A DNA stretch of 64,000 bases from positions 62,001-126,000 of the forward strand of contig KN832875.1 of the NCBI GenBank assembly GCA_000827325.1, given 5' to 3'. Each line of letters begins with the position of its first letter. The first letter of the stretch is position 1. The notes under the pieces are model-generated. The model was given only the letters and a program-made list of their open reading frames with translations, made no database searches and was not told where the DNA came from. This DNA comes from Oidiodendron maius Zn (Eukaryota; Ascomycota; Leotiomycetes; Myxotrichaceae). Made by a program: the position numbers and the translations under genes. Of the stretch, positions 32,099 to 44,905 are shown piece after piece.

Positions 32099-34135
32099 TT
32101 ATTTATGCTTGACAATTCGGAAAATCCATGGATGGACTTAAAGGATCTTATATTCTAACTACGCCCTGTTTGCCATAGAATCCACTCTACTATTTGCATT
32201 CACAGTTGAGGATATGAATTGTTCGGACTTTTGCATCGAGTTGCCTTTCGCGTTGGTTGCTAACCACATTTAGCAATAACTGCCATCCTCCTTGGGCAGG
32301 CTGAAGCTGTAATTCAAAACGGAGTATCCAAATGGAATGGAGAAGTGCATATCTTGCTTGTAAGTCTAGAATGACTTTGTGTCACTTTGTCCCTCCGTCT
32401 TTCGCATTTCGTAGGCTGTAGTGTTTCACTCCATAAGCGCCGTGAGCGACTCCAAGATACTTCCATTGGAAGCTAAGGAGACAGAAGCGAGACCTCTCGT
32501 CATAGAAGTAGCAAACCGATCTAGTCTAAAACCGCAACTGAACTCAAGAGGTATATATATTTGCCACTGATAAGTTCCGGATACCATTGAAGGCAATTGT
32601 ACAGAGTCCTGGAATGATTCTGTTCGTCTTTCATTGCTCAAGTGTGTTGCAAGCTTGCAATTGTTGTGAAAACGATGGGCCTCTCCATGCGACAAGAAAA
32701 AGAGGGAGCGTCATACGTAAATAAACACAGCCAATGACAATCTTTTCGAGATATTTGACACATCCATAATTGAGCTGCAAGATTCAAGAAGTCTTAATGG
32801 CCCCATGGCTTGGATCACTGAGTCAGGCACTGTTGACGAAAGGAGCACCGATGGACAGCTAAAGCAGGGGACGGTTAGAGCAGAAAACTCATCTAAGTAG
32901 TTAAATTCGGAAGAGTTGCAGAATATATGACATCCCTGGGCATTAGTATCATTCTCATAGTCATGCCAAAGCTCATGGAGACCATGAAGGGACAGTATGT
33001 GGTCTCAACATGGGTTCCACATAGTGATATTGATCAAGAGCATCATAATATCCATGACTAGTTCTGACATTGGTTTCTGGAGATGATTGTTGTATTGTAA
33101 ATGAAACCATTCAGGGTAATCAGCAGCATGTCCTTCTGCATCATAACAGAGACGAACGGCTTGTCTGTTAGGAGATGACTAAATACACCTGATTCCTAAC
33201 TCACAATTTGCGCTCGAACAGCGAAGTAAAGCTGATTCAATATTTCAGTCTTGCAGCTTCCCGGTCCAATATGTTGAAGGTATGTTGAAACAGCAGGTGT
33301 GTGTAGTCTGTAGGCATCGGTAGAGGTGCTTTCCGTAGCTTCAAGTTAGCATAAGATTTGACGACACCAACTCTTGGGCTAAAGATTCTTGTGAACATCG
33401 GAATATAATCAACGATCTTATAGTCAGATTATGGTCTTGTTTCAAATTGCGATCTTGTCTGTATCCACCTATCCCTGTTTCTCCCCTTCGTGCTTACTTC
33501 AAATCTCATGTTCGTCTTGAAAGCTGCAACAGGAGCTTCTATGATTAAGATTTCGCGGCCGGACGATCAGCTGCACTCGGCTATCGGACTAATGATATGT
33601 GAAGTATTTCTACCCTTTGAATGGATATGCCCGATATTTAGAGAGTGAGATCCAAGGCCAATGTCTTTTCGACTGGAAAAAACTGGACGTTCATTCAGGC
33701 CAGAAAGGAGCGTGGCTATTCCACTCGCAGATCGCTTGTGGTGTTATTACCTGTCTCTTACTTGAAAGTATTTCCGGTGACTGGCGTCATCGGAAGGACT
33801 GGAAAAATGCCGTTATTTTTCCAGCTCGTGGAAATGTTGTGTTGGCCGTTCCTGGATAAAGTGAAATGCGGGGTACAGGGTCCCGGGTGGAGCTACTCGA
33901 AAGCCACTCAGAACTCGAATCAGGCAATGAGACACATTATACCTGAACACCTATACGTGGATTTCAGTTTTCAAGGGATGTTTATTTTCCGAGTGTGTTG
34001 CCTGATAAATTACTTGTCTTCTTTAGTTTAACCGTTTGACTTCATAAGCAAAGTGTAGAACACTGTTGTCAGGATCCGTTGCAATGAATCTGTCTGTCTT
34101 AAAGCTCTCCCACCTCACTGTAGTGAAGAGACACA
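32099..34135. other. Long region without a supported gene
   Basis: About 2 kb. Short frames on both strands do not join by plausible splicing and match no family known to me. The last part presumably holds the GH53 promoter. Confidence 0.4.
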
Positions 34136-35228
<1,093 letters not shown>

Positions 35229-35347
35229 TATGATCTCGATGTTTATCGTGCATATTAGGGAGATAGATCTTGAACCAGGAGCTAACAACAGGGGTAGCTT
35301 GTGATACATCATCATTACCATACAATGCATGCGTCCCTATTTGTCAT

Positions 35348-36273
35348 TTACTCCCCCGCAGGCAAAGTTCCATGCTCCACGTTGACCGCATTACGCCCGT
35401 CAGGGCTGTCCATGCCCGTTTGTTGCTTCAGAAGTTTAATCGTAACAGACAGTGTGAGCTCTCCAGTCGGTACCCGAAGGCTTAACGGGCCGAACCTTTG
35501 ATTTGCTCCACGCCTGGAAATAACAACTGTTCTGAACGCAAAAAGCGTCAAATGGAACACCCTATATGTAATCAGATCCAGCTCTTCCAATTCACATTTA
35601 CTAGCATGGACCTCAGGAGATATGAATAGATAGAAAAATAAATCAAGAAAGCCACTCACCCAACAACCACTGCAAATCCGATGCATACCCGTAATAGAGC
35701 CTGAAACACACTCAGCATTTTCAAGCAGAAAAGGTGAGATGCTGCGGGGCCAGGATCATTGCCCATTAAGGGGCAGAAGCTATACGCGAATGGCCAATCT
35801 GAATAAATCTGATTGCTAGCACCCACGAGGAAGAAAGGGATGGCGAGATCAGCGAGGAGGTTCAGGAAGTATGGAACATTCCATCTCAGATTAATACCTG
35901 CGAATAGAAAGGCGAAAAAGGACTATGCGAAACTAGAATAAGCACTCGAATCTGACGCCCGAATTGGAATGAGAGCGGGCAGGGACGGGCAAGCAAAACA
36001 TACAACCATCCGAAAGGGATCGAGAGTCATATCCCAGCCCCAATATGGGTTAAAGGGACTATATTGGAAAACGATGCCCCCGGCGATAATCGCGGCGAAT
36101 GCGGCTACGGTGCTGCTGAAGAGGAGAATGCGGAGGATCTTAATCGTGTGTAACAGGCTGGCTGTTCGGGATGATCTGGAGTCATCTGGTCCAGGCGCCG
36201 GAGCGGGAGATTCCTCAACTACAGGCTCAGCTGGTACAGAGAGGAGCGGGGAGGTCTCTGTCGGAGCAGACAT
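35348..36273 (-). CDS. Small three-exon membrane protein, unknown function
   Basis: Exons 36004-36273, 35660-35922 and 35348-35561 give 248 residues; donors GTATGT and GTGAGT and acceptors CATAG and TATAG keep frame. The N-terminus MSAPTETSPLLSV is Pro/Ala/Glu-rich with an acidic dileucine-like sorting motif. Membrane segments are likely in ILRILLFSSTVAAFAAIIAG, then SFFAFLFAG, VPYFLNLLADLAIPFFLVGA, and LLRVCIGFAVVVG continuing into VFHLTLFAFRTVV. The rest is a polar tail. The exon 2 frame SFFAFLFAGINLRWNV fixes the first acceptor. I recognise no family. It is tail-to-tail with the GH53 gene, 119 bases apart. Confidence 0.65.
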
Positions 36274-37067
36274 GTTGGTAGGGTCTCATGCGACGGGAAG
36301 ACTGAAGTGCGAGGTGTAATCAGACAATCCCATTCACAGCGGAATAAAGAATGCGCCTTGTTCGGAAATACGCAGAAGGAGAGATATAAGGAGCAACGCG
36401 ATGAAAAGATGAAACGAATTAAGGAACAGGGGGATGTTCGTGCTGTTCCTGGCTCCAGGGATTGTTGGCCTCTGCTGTACTGTGTAGCGTAATTTGTGGC
36501 GGAGGCGCATGTGTTGGAAGATGAACCAGGGATGAACAAACATGGCTGAGAGTCAACAGAAATATATATAAATCGCGATCAGCGTACCGTAAGGCCTTTC
36601 AGTCCGTAGTAACTTAATAAATCGCTGTTGAGAGCTTGTTAGTCTCATTCCCAATTCCGGGTAGGAATATATTGACTGTATTAGGGCTTCAGGCACATTT
36701 ACACATACTACATATCTGCCTATTAGGCTGCCTACCGGTGCCTATAAGGTGACTAGGTGGGAGCCTATTTGGTGACTCAATTAAGTGTATGGTATTAAGC
36801 ATAAAAGGCTCTAGTTCTCCTGAATCTCTTCTTACCTTAGTTGTCTCTGCATCACTCAATAGTCAATATAACTGAGTTTCACCTTGATATCCGACTACAA
36901 CCTGTGCACCTATATTGCCTCTGTTCAAGAGAATATCTGATTTTATATTTGGGGATATTATATCCCATACAGGAAATGTTCGTGCGGCTACGGAAATATA
37001 AATCCATTGGATGAAAAGAACCTAGATTTAGATTCCGTATGTACTGTGAGCCACAGCTCTAACACTA
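36274..37067. other. Intergenic with a possible solo LTR
   Basis: About 800 bases between two minus-strand genes. It contains an LTR-like stretch listed separately, and a palindrome GGGATATTATATCCC near 36950. Confidence 0.4.
36628..36905. repeat. Possible solo LTR, Copia-like, fossil
   Basis: The stretch starts TGTTGAGAGC, has a TATA-like GCATAAAAGG in its middle third, a pyrimidine-rich stretch after it, and ends near GACTACAAC, a pattern seen in short Copia-type LTRs. I find no matching second LTR or target-site duplication in the window, so the ends are guesses. Confidence 0.22.
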
Positions 37068-38526
37068 TTAAGACTTATAATCTAGCTGTTTTGCTCTCTC
37101 GCACAACTCTTTCAGAGCCTCAGCGCCGTAGATAAAGTCATCAAGATCGAGGTATATCTCAGCTGAGAAACGTGCAATCCACCCACCCCGGTAAAATAAT
37201 ATGGCAATGTAACAGTTATACTTCTCCAGTAGCTCTTCAGTAAGGAAATTTGTGACTGCTGAGATGTCCTCTATCGGAATCAAGCCTTCTGCCGGTTGTT
37301 CACCAGCAGTCTCCGCCTGCAAAGGAAGCCAGATATTTGCAAAGCCTATACGAGAGGCTTTGGAAACTGCCAGAGACTCCGTGCCCAAAATTTCTGCAAT
37401 CTTTTGCTCTCCTTTCTCTGCTAGTTCGAATCGATACGCTCGGATTCGTTCTTCTCCGCCACAAACCTCATCTCGAAACTTGAGAGCGGCCGGGATGCAA
37501 AGAGGAGGAGCGTTATCGATTGTACCAGTGTACTCGAACTGAGATACAAACACATTATTGGATTTAGATGGAGGCAATGGATTGAATATTTTCCTCTTGC
37601 CTTTAACCTCGAGGGGCACAAAGCCGTGTGAGGTGGGCAAAGTCGAACGCATCATATGTTGATTCCGAAAGGGGACATAGAATACAGAAGCGGTGCGCGG
37701 GACGAAAAGCCACCTATTCATGAGGTTAGAACTGTCTCTATGGGAAAGCTCTTCAACTTACTTATGGCAGTTCGTAACCAAGAAGTCCGGTTGAAAAGCG
37801 CTGAGGTCCAGAGGTATCTGACCTATGCCGTGAGCACCATCCACCAAGCTAAAGACTCCGTTTTCACGACAGATCTGAGTCAATTTCTCATACGGTAGTT
37901 TTACCCCAGGCATGCTGACAATAGTGTCGAATAAGGCAACCCTGACAGACGAGCCATGCTCTTTCAGAACAGCCCGGAATCCCTCGGCTAGATCGTCGTC
38001 CGACATAGGTAAGGTTATCTTGAATTCAATAATCGTCACTGGCGTTGATTCCGCAAGATATTGGAGGGTCTTTTCTATTGCCCCGTAAATAGTGCTTAGG
38101 TAGACAATCTTGTCTCCATCCCTGAAGCTGAAATTACGCAGCACTGTATTAATGCCTATCGTTGCATTTGGTACGATGACCAATTCGTCAGTAGCAGCAT
38201 TAAGAATCTTGCCCAGAGTGGCCCGAATTTCGTTCAGTCGATCAGGATAGTCGTATCGTATGAAATTATCAGGCTTTGCTTCCGCCTCATCTTGAAAAGA
38301 GCGAAGAGCATCTCTAACGAAACGTGGATGTGAGCCAAAGGAACCTATGTACAAAGTTAGGAATCAGTGTTACTGTCCGGTCCAGACGACCTTAATCTAT
38401 ACCTTGATTCAAATTAATGTATCCATCATCGAAGAGGAAGTGTTTCTTTCTCATTTCCTTCCCAAATTCTACTTGAACCCCGAACCCCGCCTTACACTCA
38501 CACCCGTTGACTTTGACCAGACTCAT
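37068..38526 (-). CDS. Class V PLP-dependent enzyme, isopenicillin N epimerase-like
   Basis: Exons 38403-38526, 37762-38344 and 37068-37713 give 450 residues. Exon 1 carries FLFDDGYINLNQ, spliced to GSFGSHPRFVRDAL, the usual fungal N-terminus. The cofactor Asp and His region is LVDGAHGIGQIPLDLSAF, and the PLP Lys is in VTNCHK, split by the second splice, followed by WLFVPRTASVFYVP. The substrate-loop text FEYTGTIDNAPPL is present. The fold is that of cysteine desulfurases and NifS-like lyases or epimerases. Despite the name, fungal members are not tied to beta-lactams and substrates are mostly unknown. Divergent from RidA with 553 bases between starts, suggesting a shared promoter. The ATG at 38524-38526 is the first in frame, but the N-terminal MSLVKVNGCECKAG is less certain. 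Confidence 0.88.
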
Positions 38527-39079
38527 TCCGAAAATTGTACCTTACAATCAGGGGAACGGCGTCTCAAGATGCTGAACCAAGTCAATGGAAGTGCACAAAA
38601 TATACTGACGTACTTTTGAGTCATCTACCAAATACTCAAAGACGGCTCTCGGCTTATGAATCTGTCTTTAGCAACTTATACCAAAACTACAACGGGTCGT
38701 CAACTAACCCGACCTCGCGCCCTATGCAAAACATGGGGGCTCAAATATATCTGGGTATGAGATAAGCAAATCGGGTCCAGCTGGTGCAGCACCATGCAGC
38801 CTCTCCGATTAGCGGCCGGCTTAACGTACCATGAATTACCCGCAAGACTGTCGCAAACTCCCCCCTCCCATTCTTCAGAATATTAGCTAAGTCTCCAGCT
38901 GTAAATTTATGCGTATGAAGACGTAAGACATGATGGCAAAATCGAGCGGAGTACATAGTTGGAGACGGAAGGCTATTTATATTCTACCTGGCTAATCGCT
39001 GTAATTCTTATGAAGTAGTCACTTATATCCATTTAAAATAGGGAAAAAAAACCCGTGTTTTTAATATATTTCCTCCAAC
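38527..39079. promoter_or_regulatory. Shared divergent promoter of the PLP enzyme and RidA genes
   Basis: 553 bases between two divergent starts. On the minus strand TATAAATAG (around 38978) lies just before a short frame starting at 38956 (MYSARFCHHVLRLHTHKFTA), which ends at a GTACGT donor-like site; it could be a tiny or lost gene. Otherwise no known site. The promoter role is inferred from layout. Confidence 0.4.
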
Positions 39080-39571
39080 ATGGCGGAGAAAACGGCGGTG
39101 TTTACTGGTGGTGCTCCTGCTCCCATCGCCCCATTCTCCCAGGGAATTATTTACAACGGGCTTGTCTATTGCTCTGGCATCGTTGGGCTTGATCCAAAGA
39201 CAAATAAGATTGTTGAAGGCGGTGTTAAAGAGAGAACTGTGAGTGTCAGGGACGTCAGCTGCTGTTTAAGTCACTAAATTAGGTATTTGTTTTAGATCCA
39301 AATCATCAAGAATCTCTCTGCAGTCCTTGAAAAGGCCGGGAGTAGCCTTGATAAAGTTCTCAAAGTGAATGTCTTTTTGACTTCGATGGATTCATTCAAT
39401 GAAATGAATGAGGGATACAAGATACTCTTTCATGGGCCTCTCCCAGTAATACCCTACATGTTTTAATCTAGTTCGGGAAGCTGAGTATTATTTTAGGCCC
39501 GTACATGTGTGTGTGTGAAGTCGCTTCCACTCGACTCTGATGTGGAGATCGAATGCGTAGGTTATATCTAA
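39080..39571 (+). CDS. RidA/YjgF/UK114 family enamine/imine deaminase
   Basis: Exons 39080-39238, 39296-39445 and 39497-39571 give 127 residues, the usual length. Conserved text: APAPIAPFSQGIIYNGLVYC, SGIVGLDPKTNKIVEGGV, QIIKNLSAVLEKAGSSLDKV, KVNVFLTSMDSFNEMNEGY. The third exon supplies the catalytic Arg (ARTCVCVKSLPLDSDVEIE). RidA proteins form trimers and hydrolyse reactive enamines/imines such as 2-aminoacrylate, which PLP enzymes release. That gives a functional reason for its divergent pairing with a PLP enzyme. The start has no targeting peptide, so the cytosol is likely. Confidence 0.93.
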
Positions 39572-39975
39572 GTCTTCAAATTCAGTAGCAAAAGGACTAG
39601 TGCAGCTTTCGTAACACTTTATTCAAATTAAAATAGACATTCAGATGTTGAGGTTGTCTACTCATCAGTAATGAATTCATTTTGTAGTTTCACTTTCAAT
39701 GGCCGTTAACTTGGCGATGCTTGATTATGTGATTATGGACATTGCATCAAAACTATGTCAGGTTCATTTAATACGTAAGTGAGCATACAGGACGGATTAC
39801 GTCAAAGGACCTCCCACTGTATGCATTCTCCTAAAGGCCTGGCACACTCCGGGCTGGATTTCTTTCTGGTATATATACTGAAGTCAGGAAAGAGAGAGGT
39901 ATAGGCTGGCTGTTTTGTATTCTATACAACTATTATTTCCCTGTCCCTTAAAAATTATATATCCATTACCATACG
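39572..39975. other. Spacer between RidA and tautomerase genes
   Basis: 404 bases. TATATATA near 39870 lies about 100 bases before the tautomerase ATG and may be its TATA box. Confidence 0.4.
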
Positions 39976-40524
39976 ATGCCTATCTACGAATTCGAGCATG
40001 TTATCCGCCTTGCGGCGAGTCAGAAGAGAGCGCTGGCTAAAGCCATTACCGATTGGCATGCAACATCATTCAACGCTCCTAGATTTATAGTTCAATGCCG
40101 TTTCATTGACGTCGGTCAAGGATCGCTTTCTGATATCTTCATTGGTGGCCAGCCAAGGAAGATTAATAGACTCTTTGTTTCTCTACGTTCCGGAGCTGGC
40201 AGAACACAGCAGCAGTTAGAGGGTATGACGCATAAACTTGTCAGCATGTGGGATAATGTCGCGGGCTCAACACCCGAAGCAGAGTTGAGAGCTGTTTATA
40301 TAAAGGGGACACTGGACTCGGCTTTTGAGGGAGGGTTCCACCTACCAATGGTACGTAGTTCTGTAACAACAAATTGTCATACTTATACCATTCGATAGCC
40401 CGGCAAATTCGAACAATGGGTCAAAGATAATACAGAGAAGTTTAAGGTTTTGGCGGCCGCCGGTGACGAAGATTTCATTGGCCTGGTGAAGGAAATTGAG
40501 ACAAGGCCGGAGTTCCAGAAGTAA
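39976..40524 (+). CDS. Tautomerase superfamily protein, cis-CaaD-like
   Basis: Exon 1 is 39976-40350, exon 2 40399-40524; 166 residues. The start MPIYEFEHVI exposes the catalytic Pro after Met removal, the hallmark of this superfamily. Length and text (KRALAKAITDWHATSFNAPR, IVQCRFIDVG, INRLFVSLRSGAGRTQQQLE) fit the cis-3-chloroacrylic acid dehalogenase-like group (Tautomerase_3). Arg residues in APRFIVQCRF and LRSGAGR are candidates for substrate binding. The natural substrate is unknown; members tautomerise or hydrate small unsaturated acids. It lies on the same strand as RidA and converges with the PHD gene, 86 bases apart. Confidence 0.88.
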
Positions 40525-40610
40525 GGTATGGAGCGAAAAGATGAACTAGAATTATCTGAATGGTTGTGGAAAAAATTCCTAGAATACAGCTCATAATGCA
40601 TTTTTTGCGG

Positions 40611-41861
40611 TCAGCTTAGTGGTGGCCCATCTCCAGAGCCCATTACCGTCCGTAGCATGGCTTGCCAATTTTTCATCTCGTTCTCCTTTCTCTCAGCTAA
40701 TGTTCGAGCCTCCTCTAATTTCTCGCGCAGGTCGGCATTCTCTGCTCTTAGTCTTTCTGTCGTTGTGACCTCGTTTAAAAGTTGCTGTTTGACCGTGTGC
40801 AGTTCTTGCCGACACAGGAGTACCTCGCCTTCCTGTATTTTCACTTTCTGCTCCATTGCACGAGCTTTGCCATCCACATCATCTTGCCATCTCCTGGATC
40901 TGGAGGCTTCCTCTAAACGGCTCGTAATGAGGTCCAAGGCCTTCTCAATATCCTTGGGTAGGTCGGAATATTTCGAGCGTTTGCGTGGAGGTGACTTGTG
41001 GACCCCCTTTCCAGTGCGGCGAATTTTTCCTTGTGTTGGGTCTTGGATATTAGAAGGAATTGCGGTTTGATTATTACTATGATTTTCCGATTTATTACGG
41101 TCGTGGTCATTATCAGATGGAACAGAGCGATTTTTCATCACGGTGTTAAGTGATATTGGCTCTTCTCCAGAAAGAGATATAAACCTTTCGGAACACGACG
41201 GGTCCAGAATATAGCCGCGCGGTGATAACCAAGCATTCTCTTTCCATCGTTGAACCTCTCTCCACCGCTTACTTTGATTCTCGGCGTCGTCATTTCGCTG
41301 GGGATCTGGGTTATGACTGATGACTTTTGGATTTTCAGATTCTGGAGGTACTGGCTCGTTCTCTTTCGCAGCCTGAATCCCACCAGAGGGAAGAGGAGTC
41401 GGTGCTAGGGATGTGCTGGGGAGTGTTGTAGGTGGAGTGGAGATAGCACCGAGTGGCATATGCCAATTTCTGCCGACGCAAACTGGACAAAACCAGACGT
41501 CCGGTATCTGACAGATATCAAGAGGCGGAAACATACACTGGGGGTGGTAACATCGACGGCAGGTCTGGCAGCCAACTATGTTTTCACTTGCCCCGCATGA
41601 GAAGCAAAATCGATCATGCAGGTCTGTGGGGATCAGTCAATGCGACTGTAAGCAGCAAAGAGTTATGAGTTGGTGAAGTGGGGGCAGGGCGGGTTGGTTA
41701 CCCTCAAAGTTATGCTCTCCCCCTCTCCATATCATATCACTACTCTGATCAAGAATCGCGTCGTTGGAAGCTGCTATCTCAGAACTGCCCTCGGTCGTAT
41801 TTCTAGTGTCTAGGGCCAAGTCCCCGGAGGATTGGTTCGGGGAGCGTGTCCTAAGTTCCAT
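40611..41861 (-). CDS. PHD-finger protein with C-terminal coiled coil
   Basis: Exon 1 is 41702-41861 and exon 2 40611-41623; 390 residues. The splice (GAG G, then AC CTG) yields LHDRFCFSCGASENIVGCQT, CRRCYHPQCMFPPLD and WFCPVC: a complete PHD finger, Cys4-His-Cys3 in order, at about residues 58-105. PHD fingers read histone H3 tails, so a nuclear chromatin role is likely. A disordered middle with a basic nuclear signal (SPPRKRSKYSDLPKD) precedes a coiled coil (EVLLCRQELHTVKQQLLNEV, TERLRAENADLREKLEEA). The combination recalls plant-pathogen and Aspergillus proteins annotated only as PHD-containing. Unrelated by function to its metabolic neighbours. Confidence 0.85.
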
Positions 41862-42576
41862 AGCTTCAAACTCCAGCGACGGCTTATGAGTTATGGATTG
41901 ACCCTTGGAAGCCTACTTCACAGGATTGAATACGATTAAAATATCACTCTTCTGATCGAAAAAGCACCCTATTCGCCTAAAACATATTATAATATAGATC
42001 GAAGGGGTTGTGAAAGAGATTAGAGATCAGCGACCCTGGCCATCCCAGAGTGATATTTCGTTGAAAAGCTCATAGCCACCCCACGGTTAATCCAGGGTTA
42101 TGAATTTAAAGCCGGGCATTTGGCCGATTCTTGCCGTCTGGAGAGAAGATCACACCTAGGTAAGGTTGACAATGGCAATGACATTGAGTAGCGAAGTTGA
42201 CGGGCGAGGGCAACAATATATCTGATTACGAGAGAAATTTGCTAGAGCGAATTGCTAATCCGCAGGCAGAGTGACGTCTTAGCGATCGCATTAGGTCAGC
42301 TAGGCAGTGCAGAATATCAGGTAAGCGGCTAACTCGTCCGTATTTCGTCCACCGGCAAATTGGCAGATGTTTTGGAACCCAAGTTCACTAATCACGGCAT
42401 CTATACCCGCCTTCATGCAGCGAGGTAGGTACATTAACATGGCGTACATTGGTAAGAAGGATGGGTATTTATGGCCGTTTCTAACTTGCCCTTCTTCAAC
42501 CGCTGTATCCTGCAACATAATTTTCAGTGCGCTTTGTGATCGATATTTGGCGATTTGTTGCGATCAAGAGACTTAG
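41862..42576. other. Divergent intergenic region
   Basis: 715 bases between the PHD gene and the MFS gene. A minus-strand frame ending at 42300 reads GIDAVISELGFQNICQFAGG, protein-like but isolated and without a family. Confidence 0.35.
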
Positions 42577-44357
42577 ATGAGCGGTATGGAGGACGAAGAG
42601 AAGAATATTGAACTCGTACCTCCTCCTTCAGAGCAGCATACGCCGACAAATATAGGACTCTGGGACTGGAGCTCAGAAAATGATCCTGATGATCCACATA
42701 ACTGGCCAAAGGGCAAGAGAGCATACCATGCAGGTATTACTGCAGCCTTTGCCTTCACGACGTATGTCAATGAAGTTGCCAGGTTTATTATTATTGACAG
42801 TAGCTAATATTTCTACCGCTTTGTGCATGAATAGTACTTTCATGTCCTCCATATATGCGTCTGGAGCTGACGAAGTCTCTGAGCATTACGGCGTCTCGAC
42901 GACGGTATCGTTGCTAGGAATTTCTATGTACTGTCTCGGGCTTTCCTTTGGGCCTGTTCTTGCAGCACCTCTAAGTGAGACATTTGGCCGATCAATTGTG
43001 TATCTAAGTAGTCTGCCAGTAGCAGCCCTGTTTACTGTTGGCTGCGCAGTTGCCCAGAATATAGGAACGATTATCGTCTGTCGCTTCTTCGCTGGATTCT
43101 TTGCGGCGCCAGCTCTATCCATTGGCGGTGGTACTCTCGCAGACATATTTCATCCCTCCTCTCGCGGCATCGCAATGAGTCTTTTTCTTTTAGCACCATT
43201 TCTTGGACCTGCCCTTGGTTAGTACCATCCCTCTTATTTCATAACGCTGTGGAACTACATTGCTAAGAAAGATATGGGTTTCCAGGCCCTGTCATTGGTG
43301 GTTTTGTTGCGGAGAAGAAAGGGTTTCGATGGCTCGAGTGGGTTATGCTTTTCTTCATGATTGCAACCTATCTCTACTCATTACGGCTGAAAGAAACATA
43401 TAAACCAATAATCCTTAGGAGAAGACGGAAACGACTGGGTGTGCCCGAAGCATCTAAACTATCTAATGGGGCCGGAGCGTTGAGAGTATTCTTGACCATC
43501 ACACTATTTCGTCCTCTTACCATGTTGATTACTGAGCCTATTGTTGCCTTCTTCAGCCTCTACGTCAGTATTAATTTCGGGATTTTATTTACATTTTTTG
43601 CTTCATTTCCTCTTGTTTATTCAAGGGTCTATGGCTTCAATACCGGGCAGATTGGCCTTACCTTTCTTCCAATTATGATTGGAAGTGTGCTCGCAACAAT
43701 CATCTGTGTCCTTTGCGACAGACTTCTATATCAAAAAGAATTTATGAGAGCCAGTGCACAGACTGACTCAGAGAACAACTTGGAAGATGGAGAAGCGGCC
43801 TCTACACTGACATCACAGGAATCACCTCGGATAAAAGTTCTCGTTGAACCAGAGCATCGCCTATATGCTGCAATGATTGGTGGTATAGGAATTCCCATTG
43901 GTCTCTTCTGGTTTGCATGGACTGCTCGTTCCGACGTGCACTGGGCCAGTCCGGTAGTATCAACTATAATCTTTGCCTGGGGAAACTTATGCGTATTCGT
44001 AGGTGGCTCTAAAATCTGTGCAGTGTGGCGCTGACTCTGCGGTCTAGATATCCGCGATGACTTATCTGATTGACAGTTATGGCCCACAGTATGGCGCATC
44101 TGCCGTTTCTGCAAATGGCTTCTCAAGATATATATTTTCAGCTGCGTTTCCGCTCTTCGCAATCCAGAGTATGTCAGCCCCCTTACTTGACTCGCTTATT
44201 GCCCCTGACCAGTATAGTGTATGACCGACTCGGTATCGACTGGGCTACTAGTCTTCTGGGATTTATCTCTGTCGCCCTGCTTCCGATCCCTTGGATATTA
44301 TTCAAGTGGGGTCCTCAGATTCGCAAGAAGAGCGCATATAAAATCATTGAGCATTAA
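42577..44357 (+). CDS. MFS transporter, DHA1 drug:H+ antiporter type
   Basis: Five exons: 42577-42761, 42835-43217, 43286-43998, 44048-44168 and 44218-44357, 513 residues. The cytosolic N-terminus ends DDPHNWPKGKRAYHAGITAA, the usual DHA1 entry. Twelve membrane segments can be counted, including VSLLGISMYCLGLSFGPVLA, then SETFGRSIVYLSS (motif A region), FFAGFFAAPALSIGGGTLAD and ALGPVIGGFVAEKKGFRW (motif C region). A long central loop with LRLKETYKPIILRRRRKRLG precedes the second half. The last exons supply YGPQYGASAVSANGFSRYIF and MYDRLGIDWATSLLGFIS, typical of the family. DHA1 members export toxic or secondary metabolites at the plasma membrane. Placement beside the PLP/RidA/tautomerase genes suggests a shared substrate, which is inference. 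Confidence 0.9.
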
Positions 44358-44905
44358 CGTCCTGTCGTATTTTGCAATTGACAATTAGGAGTGTAGATTG
44401 GATAGAATGCAAGAGATCTTAGTCAGCGATAATGGTAATTAAAAGTCAATATTGAGGACTATAGATTGACTTATCCAATAAACAGCATATGTTTTACTGT
44501 TTTCTTAGAGTACGAAAAAAGGAGAGCCTTCCAATCTAATCCCCCGTGGTCACGGGATGCCGGCTCCGGAATATCAGTGGAACCGAGATTTCTTTTTTTA
44601 CCTGGCACTAGTCCTACCTAGGTCTACTACGACACTTGCGCCACCATTTGCAGGACGAAAATTCGGGAAAACCGCGGGAAACCCGCGAAAATAGAGAGTA
44701 AGCCACATTCTCTTATGACGCACGCGACACTTGTTCTGTTCCTGAATGCCTAACATAAAGTTTCGTCTTCCCTGTTTCCTTTTCTCACCCAGTCTTGATA
44801 GTTAACACACTCCTTTTCGTCTCTAACCACTCTCTCTTCTTCCAAATACATATCTTGGTCCTCATTGCATGTTCTCCAGCCGACCTTGGATTGCGAACAA
44901 CGAAA
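44358..44905. other. Intergenic with GC-rich palindrome
   Basis: 548 bases; holds the promoter of the PAF acetylhydrolase gene and the palindrome at 44673-44687. Confidence 0.4.
44673..44687. promoter_or_regulatory. Palindrome with E2F/MBF-like half sites
   Basis: CGCGGGAAACCCGCG, six-base perfect arms and AAA spacer, about 220 bases before an ATG. It contains GCGGGAAA, an E2F-type core. Function inferred only. Confidence 0.35.

Noticed and set aside
38741-38956. Short minus-strand frame with a TATA-like box just upstream
   Set aside because: Protein-like first 40 residues but no family, and it lies in the shared promoter of two well-supported genes; not enough to call a gene.
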